Shown here: positions 52,632 through 62,019 of the stretch, one piece after another
How the letters are laid out: each line of letters begins with the position of its first letter
How positions within the stretch are numbered: position 1 is the first letter of the stretch
Origin: E44-bin88 sp034419075
Lineage (GTDB): Bacteria; Chloroflexota; Dehalococcoidia; Dehalococcoidales; BS750m-G39
DNA length: 64,000 nucleotides
Assembly (NCBI GenBank): GCA_034419075.1
Contig: DAOULR010000004.1
Coordinates: 1-64,000, forward strand
Reading direction: 5' to 3'
Notes under the pieces: generated by a model
What the model saw: the letters and a program-made list of their open reading frames with translations, nothing else
The model's database searches: none
What the model was told of the DNA's origin: nothing
Position numbers and translations under genes: made by a program

Positions 52632-54236
52632 GTGAAAGTTCTAACTACTGACCAGATGCACCAGCTGGAACAAGATGCCATCAAGTCCGGCATAACCATG
52701 GAAATGCTCATGGAGAACGCGGGACAGGCCGTCGCCGACGAGGCGGCACGGATCCTGGAAGATATCCGACAGCAGCAGATTCTAATTCTCATCGGGCCGG
52801 GTAACAATGGTGGGGATGGGCTGGTCGCCGCCCGACACCTTCACGACGCGGGAGCCAAGGTCTTCGTCTATTTCTTCGGGCAGAGGCCGGGGCGCGACCC
52901 CATGCTCAAGCCGCTGCGGGAGCGCCGCATCAAGCGCATTGAGGCGGAAAAGGACGAAAACCTGGATGAATTGACCAAGCTGCTGGCTTCGGTCGATGCC
53001 GTTATCGACGCCCTCTTTGGCACGGGCACCACCCGACCCTTCTCCGGACTATTGCTGATGGTACTGGACAGGGTGAGGCGGGCCAAGATTAAACGCCCCG
53101 GTATAAAAACTATCGCCCTGGATATACCCTCGGGGCTTAACGCCGACACCGGCGAAGCCGACCCAGGCTGTCTTTATGTAGATAACACTATCACTTTAGC
53201 TTTTCCCAAGCCAGGGCTGTTTAAGTTCCCCGGCGCTGAGAGAGTAGGGGAGATAAGCGTGGTCGATATCGGCCTGCCCGGATTTGTCGAGGAGAAAGCC
53301 GGCCCGGACTACCTGGCCGACGAGTGGGCGAAATCGGTTTTACCCGAGCGCTCCCCTCAGGCCAACAAGGGTGATTTCGGCAAGGTGATAGTGCTGGCGG
53401 GCTCCATCAACTACCTTGGTGCGCCCTATCTCGCCTGCAACGGCGCCATGAGGGTCGGCGCGGGCCTGGTGACACTGGCCGCCACCGGGCGTTTGCAGGC
53501 CATTTTAGCCAACAAGTTAACCGAGGTTACCTATCTGCCTTTACCGGAGGTACGTCCTTGGATTATTGCCCCCGAAGCCCTGCGGCTTCTCTTTCGTCAG
53601 TTCGAGAACTATAACGTGCTGGTTATGGGCTGCGGCATGGGTCAGAACGAAGCGGTGGTCAGGCTCATCCGCTCTATCTTGCTTACCCACCCTAAGGCCA
53701 AGACAGCCAAACCCAAGTTGCCGTCCGTGGTTCTCGATGCCGATGGCCTCAACGCCTTGGCCAAGGTGCCCAAATGGTGGGACCTGATGCCCGAGGACGC
53801 TATCCTTACCCCCCACCCTGGTGAGATGGCTAGGCTGACGGGGATGACAGTGGACGAGGTCCAGATCGACCGGCTGGAGCTGACCAAGAGGATGGCCTCG
53901 GAGTGGCACAAGACCATCGTCCTTAAGGGGGCGCATACCGTTATCGCCGCCCCCGACGGACGCACGCAGATTAGCCATATCGCCAATGCCGGGCTGGCGT
54001 CGGCGGGGACGGGCGATGTCCTGGCTGGGGCTATTGGCGGGCTGCTGGCGCAAGGGCTTAGCCTCTTCGATGCCGCCGCCGCTGGTGTCTATGTCCACGG
54101 CATGGCGGGGGAGGTGGTCAAAGAGAGGCTGGGCGACGCGGGTATGGTGGCTTCCGACCTCCTGCCCGAATTGCCCCTAGTCATCAAGCGGTTAAAGGCC
54201 AGCCGCCCTAGCGAAGCTACCGAAGAGGCTGACTAA
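52632..54236 (+). CDS. nnr: Bifunctional NAD(P)H-hydrate epimerase/dehydratase
   Basis: 534 residues from GTG 52632. The N-terminal epimerase domain (YjeF_N, about 1-220) has GPGNNGGDGLVAARHLHDAG. The C-terminal ADP/ATP-dependent dehydratase domain (about 235-525) has LTPHPGEMARLTG and AGLASAGTGDVLAGAIGGLL. It repairs hydrated NADH and NADPH in the cytoplasm. Stop and next start overlap (TAATG). Confidence 0.95.
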   Translation: MKVLTTDQMHQLEQDAIKSGITMEMLMENAGQAVADEAARILEDIRQQQILILIGPGNNGGDGLVAARHLHDAGAKVFVYFFGQRPGRDPMLKPLRERRIKRIEAEKDENLDELTKLLASVDAVIDALFGTGTTRPFSGLLLMVLDRVRRAKIKRPGIKTIALDIPSGLNADTGEADPGCLYVDNTITLAFPKPGLFKFPGAERVGEISVVDIGLPGFVEEKAGPDYLADEWAKSVLPERSPQANKGDFGKVIVLAGSINYLGAPYLACNGAMRVGAGLVTLAATGRLQAILANKLTEVTYLPLPEVRPWIIAPEALRLLFRQFENYNVLVMGCGMGQNEAVVRLIRSILLTHPKAKTAKPKLPSVVLDADGLNALAKVPKWWDLMPEDAILTPHPGEMARLTGMTVDEVQIDRLELTKRMASEWHKTIVLKGAHTVIAAPDGRTQISHIANAGLASAGTGDVLAGAIGGLLAQGLSLFDAAAAGVYVHGMAGEVVKERLGDAGMVASDLLPELPLVIKRLKASRPSEATEEAD

Positions 54237-55003
54237 TGCTGTTAGCGGTCGATATCGGTAACACCAGCACCAAGCTCGGCGTCTTCGAGGGCGAGAAGCT
54301 GCGCGCTACCTGGCACATGGCTACGGGCGTTCACCGCATGGCCGACGAGTACGCGGCGCTGCTCTTTAACCTGCTGCGCCAGCAGGGGCTGGAGACCACC
54401 GATATTAAGGCGGTGGCCATGTGTAGCGTGGTACCACCGCTGATTTCGACCTTTGAGGAACTTTTCGAGCGCTATTTTCACATCACGCCGCTGGTGGTGG
54501 GGGCGGGGGTAAAGACGGGGGTGAGCATCCGCATGGATAACCCCCGCGAGGTCGGCGCCGACCGAATCGCCGATGCCGCCGCCGCCCATAAGCTCTACGG
54601 GGGGCCGGTGATTATCATCGACCTGGGCACGGCCACCACCTTCGGCATTGTTTCTAAGGAGGGGGACTACATCGGCGGTATTATCGCCACCGGTATCGCC
54701 ACTGCCGCCGAGGCGCTCTTCACCCGTACGGCGCAGCTGCCCCGCGTGGAACTGGCCCAACCCAAGCACGTCATCGGCACCAATACGGTGGCGGCCATAC
54801 AGTCGGGGATTATCTACGGCTACGCCTCACTAGTGGAGGGGATGCTGGAACGCATCCACAAGGAGCTTGGGGGCAAGTTCAAGGTAGTGGCCACGGGTGG
54901 CTACGGCGAGCTTATCGCCAAGGTAACCGACGTCATCGATGTGGTCAACCCCGACCTGACCCTGATTGGACTGAGGCTCATCTACGAGATGAACAAGGGC
55001 TGA
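54236..55003 (+). CDS. coaX: Type III pantothenate kinase
   Basis: 255 residues. MLLAVDIGNTSTKLGVF carries the first phosphate-binding motif; NPREVGADRIADAAAAH and IIIDLGTATTFGIVSKEGDY are the pantothenate and second nucleotide motifs. First step of CoA synthesis; placed directly before coaBC. Confidence 0.96.
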   Translation: MLLAVDIGNTSTKLGVFEGEKLRATWHMATGVHRMADEYAALLFNLLRQQGLETTDIKAVAMCSVVPPLISTFEELFERYFHITPLVVGAGVKTGVSIRMDNPREVGADRIADAAAAHKLYGGPVIIIDLGTATTFGIVSKEGDYIGGIIATGIATAAEALFTRTAQLPRVELAQPKHVIGTNTVAAIQSGIIYGYASLVEGMLERIHKELGGKFKVVATGGYGELIAKVTDVIDVVNPDLTLIGLRLIYEMNKG

Positions 55004-55005
55004 AA

Positions 55006-56193
55006 ATGCTGAAAGAAAAAACCATAATACTGGGCATAACCGGCAGCATCGCCGCTTACAAGGCGGCTGACCTCGCCAGCCGTCTGACCAAGGGGGGGGC
55101 TAAGGTGGAGGTGGTTATGACCAAGGCCGCCACCTGGTTTATCGCCCCGCTCGCCCTAAGCAGCATTACGGGGCGGAGGGTGTTTACTGACGTGTTCGAG
55201 CCCGAGTCGGAGCGCAACATCGAGCATATCGCCCTGGCCGAGGCGGCCGACGCGGTGGTTATCGCCCCGGCGACGGCCTCCCTGATTGCCAAGCTGGCGG
55301 CGGGCATCGCCGACGAAATGCCAGCCCTAGTGGTGCTGGCGACCAAAGCCCCCATTGTCCTGGCGCCGGCCATGCACACCAACATGTACCTGAACCCCAT
55401 AACGCAGGAGAACCTAGTCAAGCTTAGGGCCCGCGGCTTTACCGTCGTCGAGCCCGAGAGCGGGCGACTGGCTTCGGGTGGGGTGGGGCCGGGGCGGCTG
55501 GCCAATAGCGATAAGATTATGGACACAATCAAGCAGGTTTTGGTGAGGAAAGGCGATTTGGTGGGTAAGAAGGTGGTGGTGACGGCGGGGGGAACTCAGG
55601 AACCTATCGACCCGGTGAGGCATATCACCAACCCTTCGTCGGGGAAGATGGGCTACGCCATTGCCGAAGCCGCCCGCGACCGCGGCGCTGAGGTTGTATT
55701 GGTCAGCGCACCCACTTCGCTGCCTCAACCCGCGGAGGTGAAGGTTATGCCGGTAAGGACTACCGCCGAAATGCAAAAAGCGGTATCTAAAGCGGTAACC
55801 AAAGCCGATGCCCTGATTATGGCGGCGGCGGTTACCGACTACCAGCCCAAGACCACATCCAAAGAAAAGCTCAAGAAAGATACCCCCGAGCTAAAGCTGG
55901 AACTGGTGAGAACGCCCGACATCCTGGCCGAGGTCAAGGGCGCTTTTATCAAGGTCGGTTTTGCTGCCGAGAGTAACGACATTATTGCCAACGCCAAGAA
56001 GAAGCTGAAGAATAAAAAGCTGGATATGATAGTGGCCAACGATATTACCGCCACCGACAGCGGCTTCGGCGTTGACACCAATAGGGTCATCATCATCGAC
56101 AAGAAGGGTGGGGTGGAAGAACTGCCCTTATTAAGCAAGCGCGAGGTGGCCGAGCGGATACTGGACGGGGTGGTGGGGTTGGTCAAGCGCTAA
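55006..56193 (+). CDS. coaBC: Bifunctional phosphopantothenoylcysteine decarboxylase/synthetase
   Basis: 395 residues. The CoaC flavoprotein domain (1-185) contains GITGSIAAYKAADLASRL and PAMHTNMYLNP; the CoaB domain (about 190-390) has VTAGGTQEPIDPVRHITNPS followed by SGKMGYAIAEAARDRGA, and the conserved Lys pair region near KPKT. Together with coaX it makes a CoA-synthesis pair, two bases apart. Confidence 0.96.
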   Translation: MLKEKTIILGITGSIAAYKAADLASRLTKGGAKVEVVMTKAATWFIAPLALSSITGRRVFTDVFEPESERNIEHIALAEAADAVVIAPATASLIAKLAAGIADEMPALVVLATKAPIVLAPAMHTNMYLNPITQENLVKLRARGFTVVEPESGRLASGGVGPGRLANSDKIMDTIKQVLVRKGDLVGKKVVVTAGGTQEPIDPVRHITNPSSGKMGYAIAEAARDRGAEVVLVSAPTSLPQPAEVKVMPVRTTAEMQKAVSKAVTKADALIMAAAVTDYQPKTTSKEKLKKDTPELKLELVRTPDILAEVKGAFIKVGFAAESNDIIANAKKKLKNKKLDMIVANDITATDSGFGVDTNRVIIIDKKGGVEELPLLSKREVAERILDGVVGLVKR

Positions 56194-56223
56194 TCGCCAG
56201 ATTATTAAGGAGATACCCCCTTA

Positions 56224-58908
56224 ATGACCGAGTCGACTGAAATGCATAGCGACATGCCCAAAGCCTATGAGCCGCAAAAAGTAGAGCGGAAGTGGTACCA
56301 GTTCTGGCTGGATAAGGGCTATTTCCGGGCCGAGATAGACCCCAAGAAAAAGCCCTTCGTCGTCATCATGCCCCTGCCCAACGTCACCGGCGGGCTGCAC
56401 ATGGGACACGTCTGCTTCCTCACTCCCGAAGACGTGATGACCCGCTGGCACCGCATGAAGGGGGACTCCGCCCTCTGGCTGCCGGGCATCGACCACGCTG
56501 GCATCGCCGCCCAGGTGGTGGTGGAGCAACAGCTGGCCCAGGAGGGGACGGACCGCCATAAGATAGGCCGAGAGAAGTTCCTGGGAAGAATGTATAAGTG
56601 GGCTAAGGAATGCCGCCAGACGATAACCGAGCAGGAGCAGCGGGTAGGGGCTTCCTGCGACTGGAGTCGTGAGAAATTTACCCTGGAGGAGGGGCCGAGC
56701 CGAGCGGTGCGCACCGCCTTCGTCAGGCTCTACGAAAAGGGCTTAATCTACCGCGGGGAGCGCATCATCAACTGGTGCCCGCGCTGCGCCACGGCGCTTT
56801 CCGACCTGGAGACCGACCACAAGGACATACAGGGGAACCTCTACTACGTGCGCTATCCTTTGGTAGGTAGCGACGAGTTCATCACCGTAGCCACCACCCG
56901 CCCCGAAACGATACTGGGGGATACGGCGGTGGCCGTCAATCCCAAGGACAAGCGCTTCAAGAGGGTGGTGGGTAAGAAAGTCATACTGCCCGCCGTCAAG
57001 CGCGAGATACCGATTATCGCTGATGAGGCCGTTGACCCCGAGTTCGGCACGGGGGCGGTAAAGATTACCCCCGCCCACGACCCCGTTGACTTCGAGGTCG
57101 CCCAGCGCCACGACCTGCCGCTGGTAAATATACTCAACCCTGACGTCACCATGAACGAAAACGCGGGCAAATATCAGGGACTTGACCGCTTCAAATGCCG
57201 CGAGGCGATAGTCGCCGACCTGAAAAAATCGGGGCAGCTGGTCAAGATAGAGCCCTACGGGCATTCGGTGGGTCACTGCATGCGCTGCCAGACAATTATC
57301 GAGCCCACCGCCAGCCGCCAGTGGTTCATCAAGACCGAGCCGCTGGCCAAGCCGGCCATAGAGGCTGTCACCAGCGGGCGCATCAACATTATCCCCGAGC
57401 GCTTCACCAAGGTCTACCTCAACTGGATGGAGAACATCCGCGACTGGTGTATCAGCCGCCAGCTCTGGTGGGGTCATAGAATACCCGTCTGGTACTGCGC
57501 GAAATGCGGCGAGCTGACGGTATCGGTGGACGAGGTCAAGAAGTGCGCCCACTGCGGCTCGGCCAAAGTGGAGCAGGACCCCGATGTGCTCGATACCTGG
57601 TTCTCCTCGGCGCTCTGGACTCACTCCACACTGGGCTGGCCCGACGACACCGAAGACCTGCGCTATTTCTACCCGACCACGGTGATGGAGACGGGCTACG
57701 ACATCCTCTTTTTCTGGGTAGCCAGAATGATTATGATGGGGCTGGAGGACGTGGGCGATATCCCCTTCAGCACCGTTTACCTGCACGGTTTGTTGCGGGA
57801 CGAGAAGGGAGAGAAGATGAGCAAGGTGAGGGGCAACGTGCTCGACCCGCTGGACACTATGGATAAATATGGCACCGACGCCCTGCGCTTTGCCCTTTCT
57901 ACCGACGTCTCGCCGGGCAACGATATCAACCTGACCAAGGCCAGGCTGGAGGCGGGGCGAAACTTTGCCAATAAGCTCTGGAACGCCGCCCGCTTCGTGG
58001 TGAGAAGCCTTGAGAAAGAAGATATCGCTCTCGAAATCAAGCAGGAGGGGCTGGGGGTGGAGGAGCGCTGGATATTGAGCCGCCTTAGCCGCACCAACGC
58101 CAGCGTCGTCAAGCTGATGGATAACTTCCAGTTCGGCGAAGGCTTAAAGCAATTGCACGACTTTATCTGGGGGGAGTTCTGCGACTGGTATATCGAGTTC
58201 GCCAAGATTCGCCTCTCTGCTGGCGATAGTTCGCCATTACCAGTCCTGGTCTATGTGCTGGAAAACTCGCTGCGGCTGCTGCACCCCTTTATGCCCTTCA
58301 TTACCGAGGAATTGTGGCAGCAGCTAAAACAGCGCCTGCCCGCCGACTGGCAGAAGACTGACTCCATAATGATTGCCGCCTACCCTGAGGCCGATACAAA
58401 AGCCGTTGACGCCGAGGCGGAGAAAGTCATGGAAGCCATAATTGATATAGTCCACAATATTCGTAATGTACGGGCGGAACACAAAGTGGAGGTCAACAAG
58501 TGGGTAGAGGCTGAGGTCTATGCTGGAGAGCTTACCTCTGCTATTGCCGAACATTCAACGACAATTCAGACGCTGGCCCGGGCAAGGCCGGTTAGTTTCC
58601 ACGATATCCGTCAGGAAGGCGTTCAAATCCCGTCGGAGGGAAATGATAGAATAATAGTGCTTCCAAACGCGGTAACAGTCAGGATTCCTATGGAGAGCAT
58701 GGTCGACCTCAATGCCGAGCGCAAGCGTCTTGAAGGTGAAATTGCCCGTAGCCAGGCATTAATTGCTTCGCTGGAAAGCAGGCTCAAGGATAAAGCCTTC
58801 CTGTCCAAAGCGCCATCGACGGTGGTGGCTAAAGAGCGGGAAAAGCTGGCCGAGCGAAAGGATAAGCTGAAGAGGCTGAGAGAGCAGCTGGGGCGCTTTA
58901 AGTCTTGA
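56224..58908 (+). CDS. valS: Valyl-tRNA synthetase
   Basis: 894 residues, full length. HIGH motif: PLPNVTGGLHMGHV. KMSKS motif: GEKMSKVRGNVLDPLDTMD, where the last Ser is replaced by Val. The editing (CP1) domain has TTRPETILGDTAVAVNP and GTGAVKITPAHDPVD. The anticodon-binding domain and the ValS-specific C-terminal coiled coil (VDLNAERKRLEGEIARSQAL onwards) are complete. AAGGAG precedes the ATG. No T-box leader is seen; it is read through from coaBC. Confidence 0.97.
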   Translation: MTESTEMHSDMPKAYEPQKVERKWYQFWLDKGYFRAEIDPKKKPFVVIMPLPNVTGGLHMGHVCFLTPEDVMTRWHRMKGDSALWLPGIDHAGIAAQVVVEQQLAQEGTDRHKIGREKFLGRMYKWAKECRQTITEQEQRVGASCDWSREKFTLEEGPSRAVRTAFVRLYEKGLIYRGERIINWCPRCATALSDLETDHKDIQGNLYYVRYPLVGSDEFITVATTRPETILGDTAVAVNPKDKRFKRVVGKKVILPAVKREIPIIADEAVDPEFGTGAVKITPAHDPVDFEVAQRHDLPLVNILNPDVTMNENAGKYQGLDRFKCREAIVADLKKSGQLVKIEPYGHSVGHCMRCQTIIEPTASRQWFIKTEPLAKPAIEAVTSGRINIIPERFTKVYLNWMENIRDWCISRQLWWGHRIPVWYCAKCGELTVSVDEVKKCAHCGSAKVEQDPDVLDTWFSSALWTHSTLGWPDDTEDLRYFYPTTVMETGYDILFFWVARMIMMGLEDVGDIPFSTVYLHGLLRDEKGEKMSKVRGNVLDPLDTMDKYGTDALRFALSTDVSPGNDINLTKARLEAGRNFANKLWNAARFVVRSLEKEDIALEIKQEGLGVEERWILSRLSRTNASVVKLMDNFQFGEGLKQLHDFIWGEFCDWYIEFAKIRLSAGDSSPLPVLVYVLENSLRLLHPFMPFITEELWQQLKQRLPADWQKTDSIMIAAYPEADTKAVDAEAEKVMEAIIDIVHNIRNVRAEHKVEVNKWVEAEVYAGELTSAIAEHSTTIQTLARARPVSFHDIRQEGVQIPSEGNDRIIVLPNAVTVRIPMESMVDLNAERKRLEGEIARSQALIASLESRLKDKAFLSKAPSTVVAKEREKLAERKDKLKRLREQLGRFKS

Positions 58909-58912
58909 AAGC

Positions 58913-58947
58913 AAACCGCCCTCCCCGCTTAGAGGAGAGCGGTTTTT
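58913..58947. terminator. Bidirectional terminator after valS
   Basis: A 12-bp stem (58913-58924 with 58934-58945, one mismatch) ends in TTTTT and starts just after the valS stop. On the other strand it can also end the NSS symporter operon. Confidence 0.88.
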
Positions 58948-58975
58948 CGCTTTTTGGGGCTTTATCGAGTGGGGT

Positions 58976-59083
58976 TTAGTCTTCCCACTTACCGCCTTTA
59001 CCGATACGGGTGAAGCAGAAAACCAAGCCGACGATAAACACCAAACTCATAACAATCGTAGTGACTATGGCCGCTGTTGTCAT
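58976..59083 (-). CDS. Small membrane partner of NSS symporter (MetS-like), 35 residues
   Basis: ATG 59083 overlaps the symporter stop codon (ATGA), and AAGGAG lies before it. The peptide MTTAAIVTTIVMSLVFIVGL continues VFCFTRIGKGGKWED: one membrane helix and a charged tail ending in KWED. This is the form of the tiny MetS-type subunits found downstream of bacterial NSS-family amino acid transporters such as MetP. Confidence 0.85.
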   Translation of the reverse strand: MTTAAIVTTIVMSLVFIVGLVFCFTRIGKGGKWED

Positions 59084-60615
59084 TTCTCCTTCACCTCCTT
59101 GGCTAGCTTAGGCCCTCGGGTCTTGGCGGCTTGCAGCCAGAAGCTAAAGCCCAGCGTGGCGACCAGTATTATCCATATGATATGAGAGCCGTTTAGTGGC
59201 CCGATCATATAGCCGCCGTAGCCGGGATCGGGTATGTCGTTCTTGAAGCCGCCGTAGATGACCACAAAGAGCAGTCCGGCGGGCACGACGACTTTAATCA
59301 GCCAGTCGAACCAGGCTCCGACCTTGAAGTCCGAGGTCGCGTTGATGTGCTCTCTGAGCTTCTTGGCGCCGTAGAACCAGCCGACGACAATACAGGCCAG
59401 GGCGCCGGTTATAAGTAGTCCGTAGAAGGCGGTAGCTCTATCTACCATATCTAACCAGTAGAGACCGCCACCGGTACAGTAAAGGAGACCGATAACGAGG
59501 CCGAGAGCACAGATAAAGGCGGTGACTTTGGCCCGACCCCAGCCGAATTTATCCCGCAGCGGGGCGATAACACCACCGTAGGTCAGGAAGAAGGCCGAAT
59601 CTATGCCCAGGAAGAAGAAGCAGACGAAGAAGATGACCCCCGTAACGGCCGCCATAGCCGGCATCATGGAGATTGCCACCGGGTAGGTAACAAAAGCCAG
59701 TCCTAAACCGGAAGCGCTGACCTCGCCCACCGGGATAGACAGCGCCTGCATGATGAAGCCGACGATACTGAATACGGCAAAGCCAGCGAAGAAGCTGGTA
59801 GCGCAGTTGGTAAACGAGGTGATGAAGGCGTTGTTGTTGATGTCAGCTTTCTTGGCGACAAAGCTGCCGTAGGCGAACATCCCGGCCATGCCCAGTGAAA
59901 GAGTAAAGGCAATCTGGCTGAAGGCCCCGAACCATAAATCGGGATTGCTCAGGGCACCCCAATCCGGCGCCAGATAGTAGTTGAGCCCGTCAACTGCTCC
60001 TGGTAGCGTCAACCCCCTTATCAGCAGGACAATGAGCAAAGCCCAGGGGATGATTACCGTCCAGACGGCGACCCTGCCAATTACCTTGGCCCCTTTGAAC
60101 ATGATGAAGAACAGGATGATCCAGACTCCTGCTAGGGCGCCGACTATGGGCCACTGCAGACCGCCGAGAGCGGTGGGTCCGGAGGAAAGGTTCAGTACGT
60201 CCCCGAAGAAATAACCGGCGGCTCCGGACGCGCCGGCCTCACCTGTTCCCCAGGCAACGGTAGCCGAGCTAGCCGCATAGTTCAGGGACCAGGATATGAC
60301 CACGGAGTAGTAGGTGACGATGAGGAAGGCAACGAAGACGGGCCACCAGCCCAGCCATTCCCACTTCTTGCTGATGCCTTCGAATACGCCGGGAGAGCCT
60401 TTCTGGAAAAGGCGCCCCATGCCGAACTCCATCATCATCCAGGGGATGCCCAGGATAATAAGGCCGATAATCCAGGCAATCAAAAAGGCTCCGCCACCAT
60501 ATTCATAGGTCAAATAGGGGAATCGCCAGACATTGCCCAGACCTATTGCGGAGCCCATCGCGGCGAACAGGAAAAAAGCCCTGCCGCCCCATCTTTCCCT
60601 TGTTAGTTCCGCCAA
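59080..60615 (-). CDS. Sodium:neurotransmitter symporter (NSS/LeuT) family transporter
   Basis: 511 residues from TTG 60615, which has AAAGGAGGATG upstream. The first helices carry the LeuT signature GSAIGLGNVWRFPYLTYEYG, a broken TM1 with the sodium site. About twelve membrane helices. It probably imports an amino acid with sodium. The presence of the 35-residue partner places it in the MetP-like group. The leader contains a Shine-Dalgarno-plus-hairpin element (60643-60687). Confidence 0.93.
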   Translation of the reverse strand: MAELTRERWGGRAFFLFAAMGSAIGLGNVWRFPYLTYEYGGGAFLIAWIIGLIILGIPWMMMEFGMGRLFQKGSPGVFEGISKKWEWLGWWPVFVAFLIVTYYSVVISWSLNYAASSATVAWGTGEAGASGAAGYFFGDVLNLSSGPTALGGLQWPIVGALAGVWIILFFIMFKGAKVIGRVAVWTVIIPWALLIVLLIRGLTLPGAVDGLNYYLAPDWGALSNPDLWFGAFSQIAFTLSLGMAGMFAYGSFVAKKADINNNAFITSFTNCATSFFAGFAVFSIVGFIMQALSIPVGEVSASGLGLAFVTYPVAISMMPAMAAVTGVIFFVCFFFLGIDSAFFLTYGGVIAPLRDKFGWGRAKVTAFICALGLVIGLLYCTGGGLYWLDMVDRATAFYGLLITGALACIVVGWFYGAKKLREHINATSDFKVGAWFDWLIKVVVPAGLLFVVIYGGFKNDIPDPGYGGYMIGPLNGSHIIWIILVATLGFSFWLQAAKTRGPKLAKEVKEK

Positions 60616-60642
60616 ATCCTCATCCTCCTTTCGTCAAGATTT

Positions 60643-60687
60643 ATCGAACAAGAGGACACAAATTTGCTCGATGTAGCTACCTCCTTT
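60643..60687 (-). promoter_or_regulatory. Leader element: orphan Shine-Dalgarno and hairpin before the NSS gene
   Basis: Minus strand AAAGGAGG (60687-60680) is followed eight bases later by a 9-bp hairpin (60672-60664 with 60651-60643, one G-T pair). The true ribosome site of the symporter lies 20 bases further on. No start codon follows the first Shine-Dalgarno at a normal distance. Confidence 0.4.
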
Positions 60688-60752
60688 CTTTTTCGGGTTA
60701 TTTAATGTTAAGAATGGTTAGCTAGAATAACGACCTACTCGTTGTCGGAATT

Positions 60753-61466
60753 TTACTCGCCTAAAAGCGGGATGTCAATAGTCTGCCGCTCGAATCCGTT
60801 GCGGCTTAACCGTTCCAGCGCCTTTTTAGTGTCGCTGGCGACCCTGGCCTTGTCGCACTGCTGGAGCCGATATTTAAAGAGCCAGTAGTTGAATTCCTTA
60901 AGCTCGGCCAGGCTGGTGGACTTGAGCTGGGGGTAGCGTTTTTGGCGGCGGAAGCGCTTGAGCAGTATCGCCTTGGTTGAGCCGTAGATGCGGCGGTAGG
61001 CCTCGTTGGCCAGGTTCTCTTCACCAGCGTAGCCGGAGATGCGTTTTTCCTTGCGTACCTCTTCCTGCACCGCTTGGAGCAATGCCTCTTCCACGGTGAC
61101 GCCGTAGAAATAGTTGAGGTACTGGTGGTATTTGCCACTGCCGATGAGCTTCTTGAACTCTTTGGCGTTCATCTTTACCGGTGGCCGGCCGTTAAAGAGC
61201 AGGGCAACCCTTTCTTCTTCGGGGATGAGTTTTGCGACCTCACGGCAGAGCCTTTCCGCCAGCAGCAGCCAATCAAAGGCCTCGCCGTCGATGAGGTAGC
61301 GGTAGTGGCGTCCCTTATAATTTTCTTCGGCACTGGTCCAGAGGGCGATGGCTCCGAGCAGGGCGATATACCAGTTTTTGCCGCTGGCTATCTCCTGTTT
61401 GAGGTGGGTGATAGCCCGGTTGTCGGCGGTGGGGGTTGTTTCGGTGGCTATCAGTTGGTTGTCCAC
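60753..61466 (-). CDS. Hypothetical protein, helical, conserved-looking
   Basis: 237 residues. No signal peptide, membrane segment or catalytic motif that I recognise. The sequence is rich in Lys, Arg, Glu and Leu and predicted helical, with ALWTSAEENYKGRHYRYLID and a basic LLKRFRRQKRYPQ stretch that could bind nucleic acid. Six bases separate it from the truncated polymerase-X-like gene upstream, so they are probably cotranscribed. Confidence 0.7.
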   Translation of the reverse strand: MDNQLIATETTPTADNRAITHLKQEIASGKNWYIALLGAIALWTSAEENYKGRHYRYLIDGEAFDWLLLAERLCREVAKLIPEEERVALLFNGRPPVKMNAKEFKKLIGSGKYHQYLNYFYGVTVEEALLQAVQEEVRKEKRISGYAGEENLANEAYRRIYGSTKAILLKRFRRQKRYPQLKSTSLAELKEFNYWLFKYRLQQCDKARVASDTKKALERLSRNGFERQTIDIPLLGE

Positions 61467-61472
61467 GGGTTT

Positions 61473-61742
61473 TCAGTCCTGTGGTGATTCGGCCTTGAGC
61501 TTTTCGTAGTATTCGAGCTTGCCGGTGGTTACCATCTCGGTCAGTTTTTTGCTGATGGCTTCGCCGGCGCCGGGGATTTCGTTTAAGCGGTTTTCTTTGA
61601 CTAATTGCTCCACGGGCACGGGCAGGCTTTCAATTGAGCGGGCCACCTTCTGGTAGGCCCTGATTTTGAAGATATTCTCCTTTTTGGCCATGAGCCTTTG
61701 GGCGATGTCGTCAAAGATGGCGGATATCTCTGAGTTTTTCAT
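61473..61742 (-). CDS. Stand-alone helix-hairpin-helix N-domain of a family X DNA polymerase
   Basis: 89 residues from ATG 61742. The sequence MKNSEISAIFDDIAQRLMAK through the HhH motif NEIPGAGEAISKKLTEMV matches the first ~90 residues of PolX/PHP proteins, which continue for ~480 more with polymerase and PHP domains. Here a stop follows AESPQD. It may be a functional DNA-binding fragment or a truncated gene. The longer frame to 61832 overlaps the next gene and is not used. Confidence 0.75.
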   Translation of the reverse strand: MKNSEISAIFDDIAQRLMAKKENIFKIRAYQKVARSIESLPVPVEQLVKENRLNEIPGAGEAISKKLTEMVTTGKLEYYEKLKAESPQD

Positions 61743-61752
61743 GAGGATACCA

Positions 61753-61977
61753 CTAAATTTCCTCGAACTTAGACACTCCCCAAGCGTGGCACTCGGGGCA
61801 ACCGACTGGTTGGCCGATTTCTGCATCGCCAAAGTCTCTGTTCTTCACCCAGTCGGGGCAATCCTCGATATATTCGGGTGCTTCCTCGTTCGAGGCAACG
61901 CAATAGCTATAATCAGTGAATTGGTAAATCAGCTTGTTCCCACTATAGCCGCAGTTCAAACACTTATATTGCATCAT
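61753..61977 (-). CDS. Small zinc-ribbon protein
   Basis: 74 residues; AGGAGGAG precedes two successive ATG codons (61977 and 61974). CLNCGYSG at the start and CPECHAWG near the end form a split zinc ribbon, with an acidic middle (SNEEAPEYIEDCPDWVKNRD). The rubredoxin-like spacing CPDW/CPEC is notable, but the motif does not match rubredoxin exactly. Function unknown. Confidence 0.65.
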   Translation of the reverse strand: MMQYKCLNCGYSGNKLIYQFTDYSYCVASNEEAPEYIEDCPDWVKNRDFGDAEIGQPVGCPECHAWGVSKFEEI

Positions 61978-62019
61978 ATCTCCTCCTACAATTTTCTCAT
62001 CCCCTTTGCCTCCGAGATA

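Noticed and set aside
56743..57786. A 347-codon minus-strand frame opposite valS.
   Set aside because: Antisense shadow of a well-conserved synthetase; no ribosome site and no family features.
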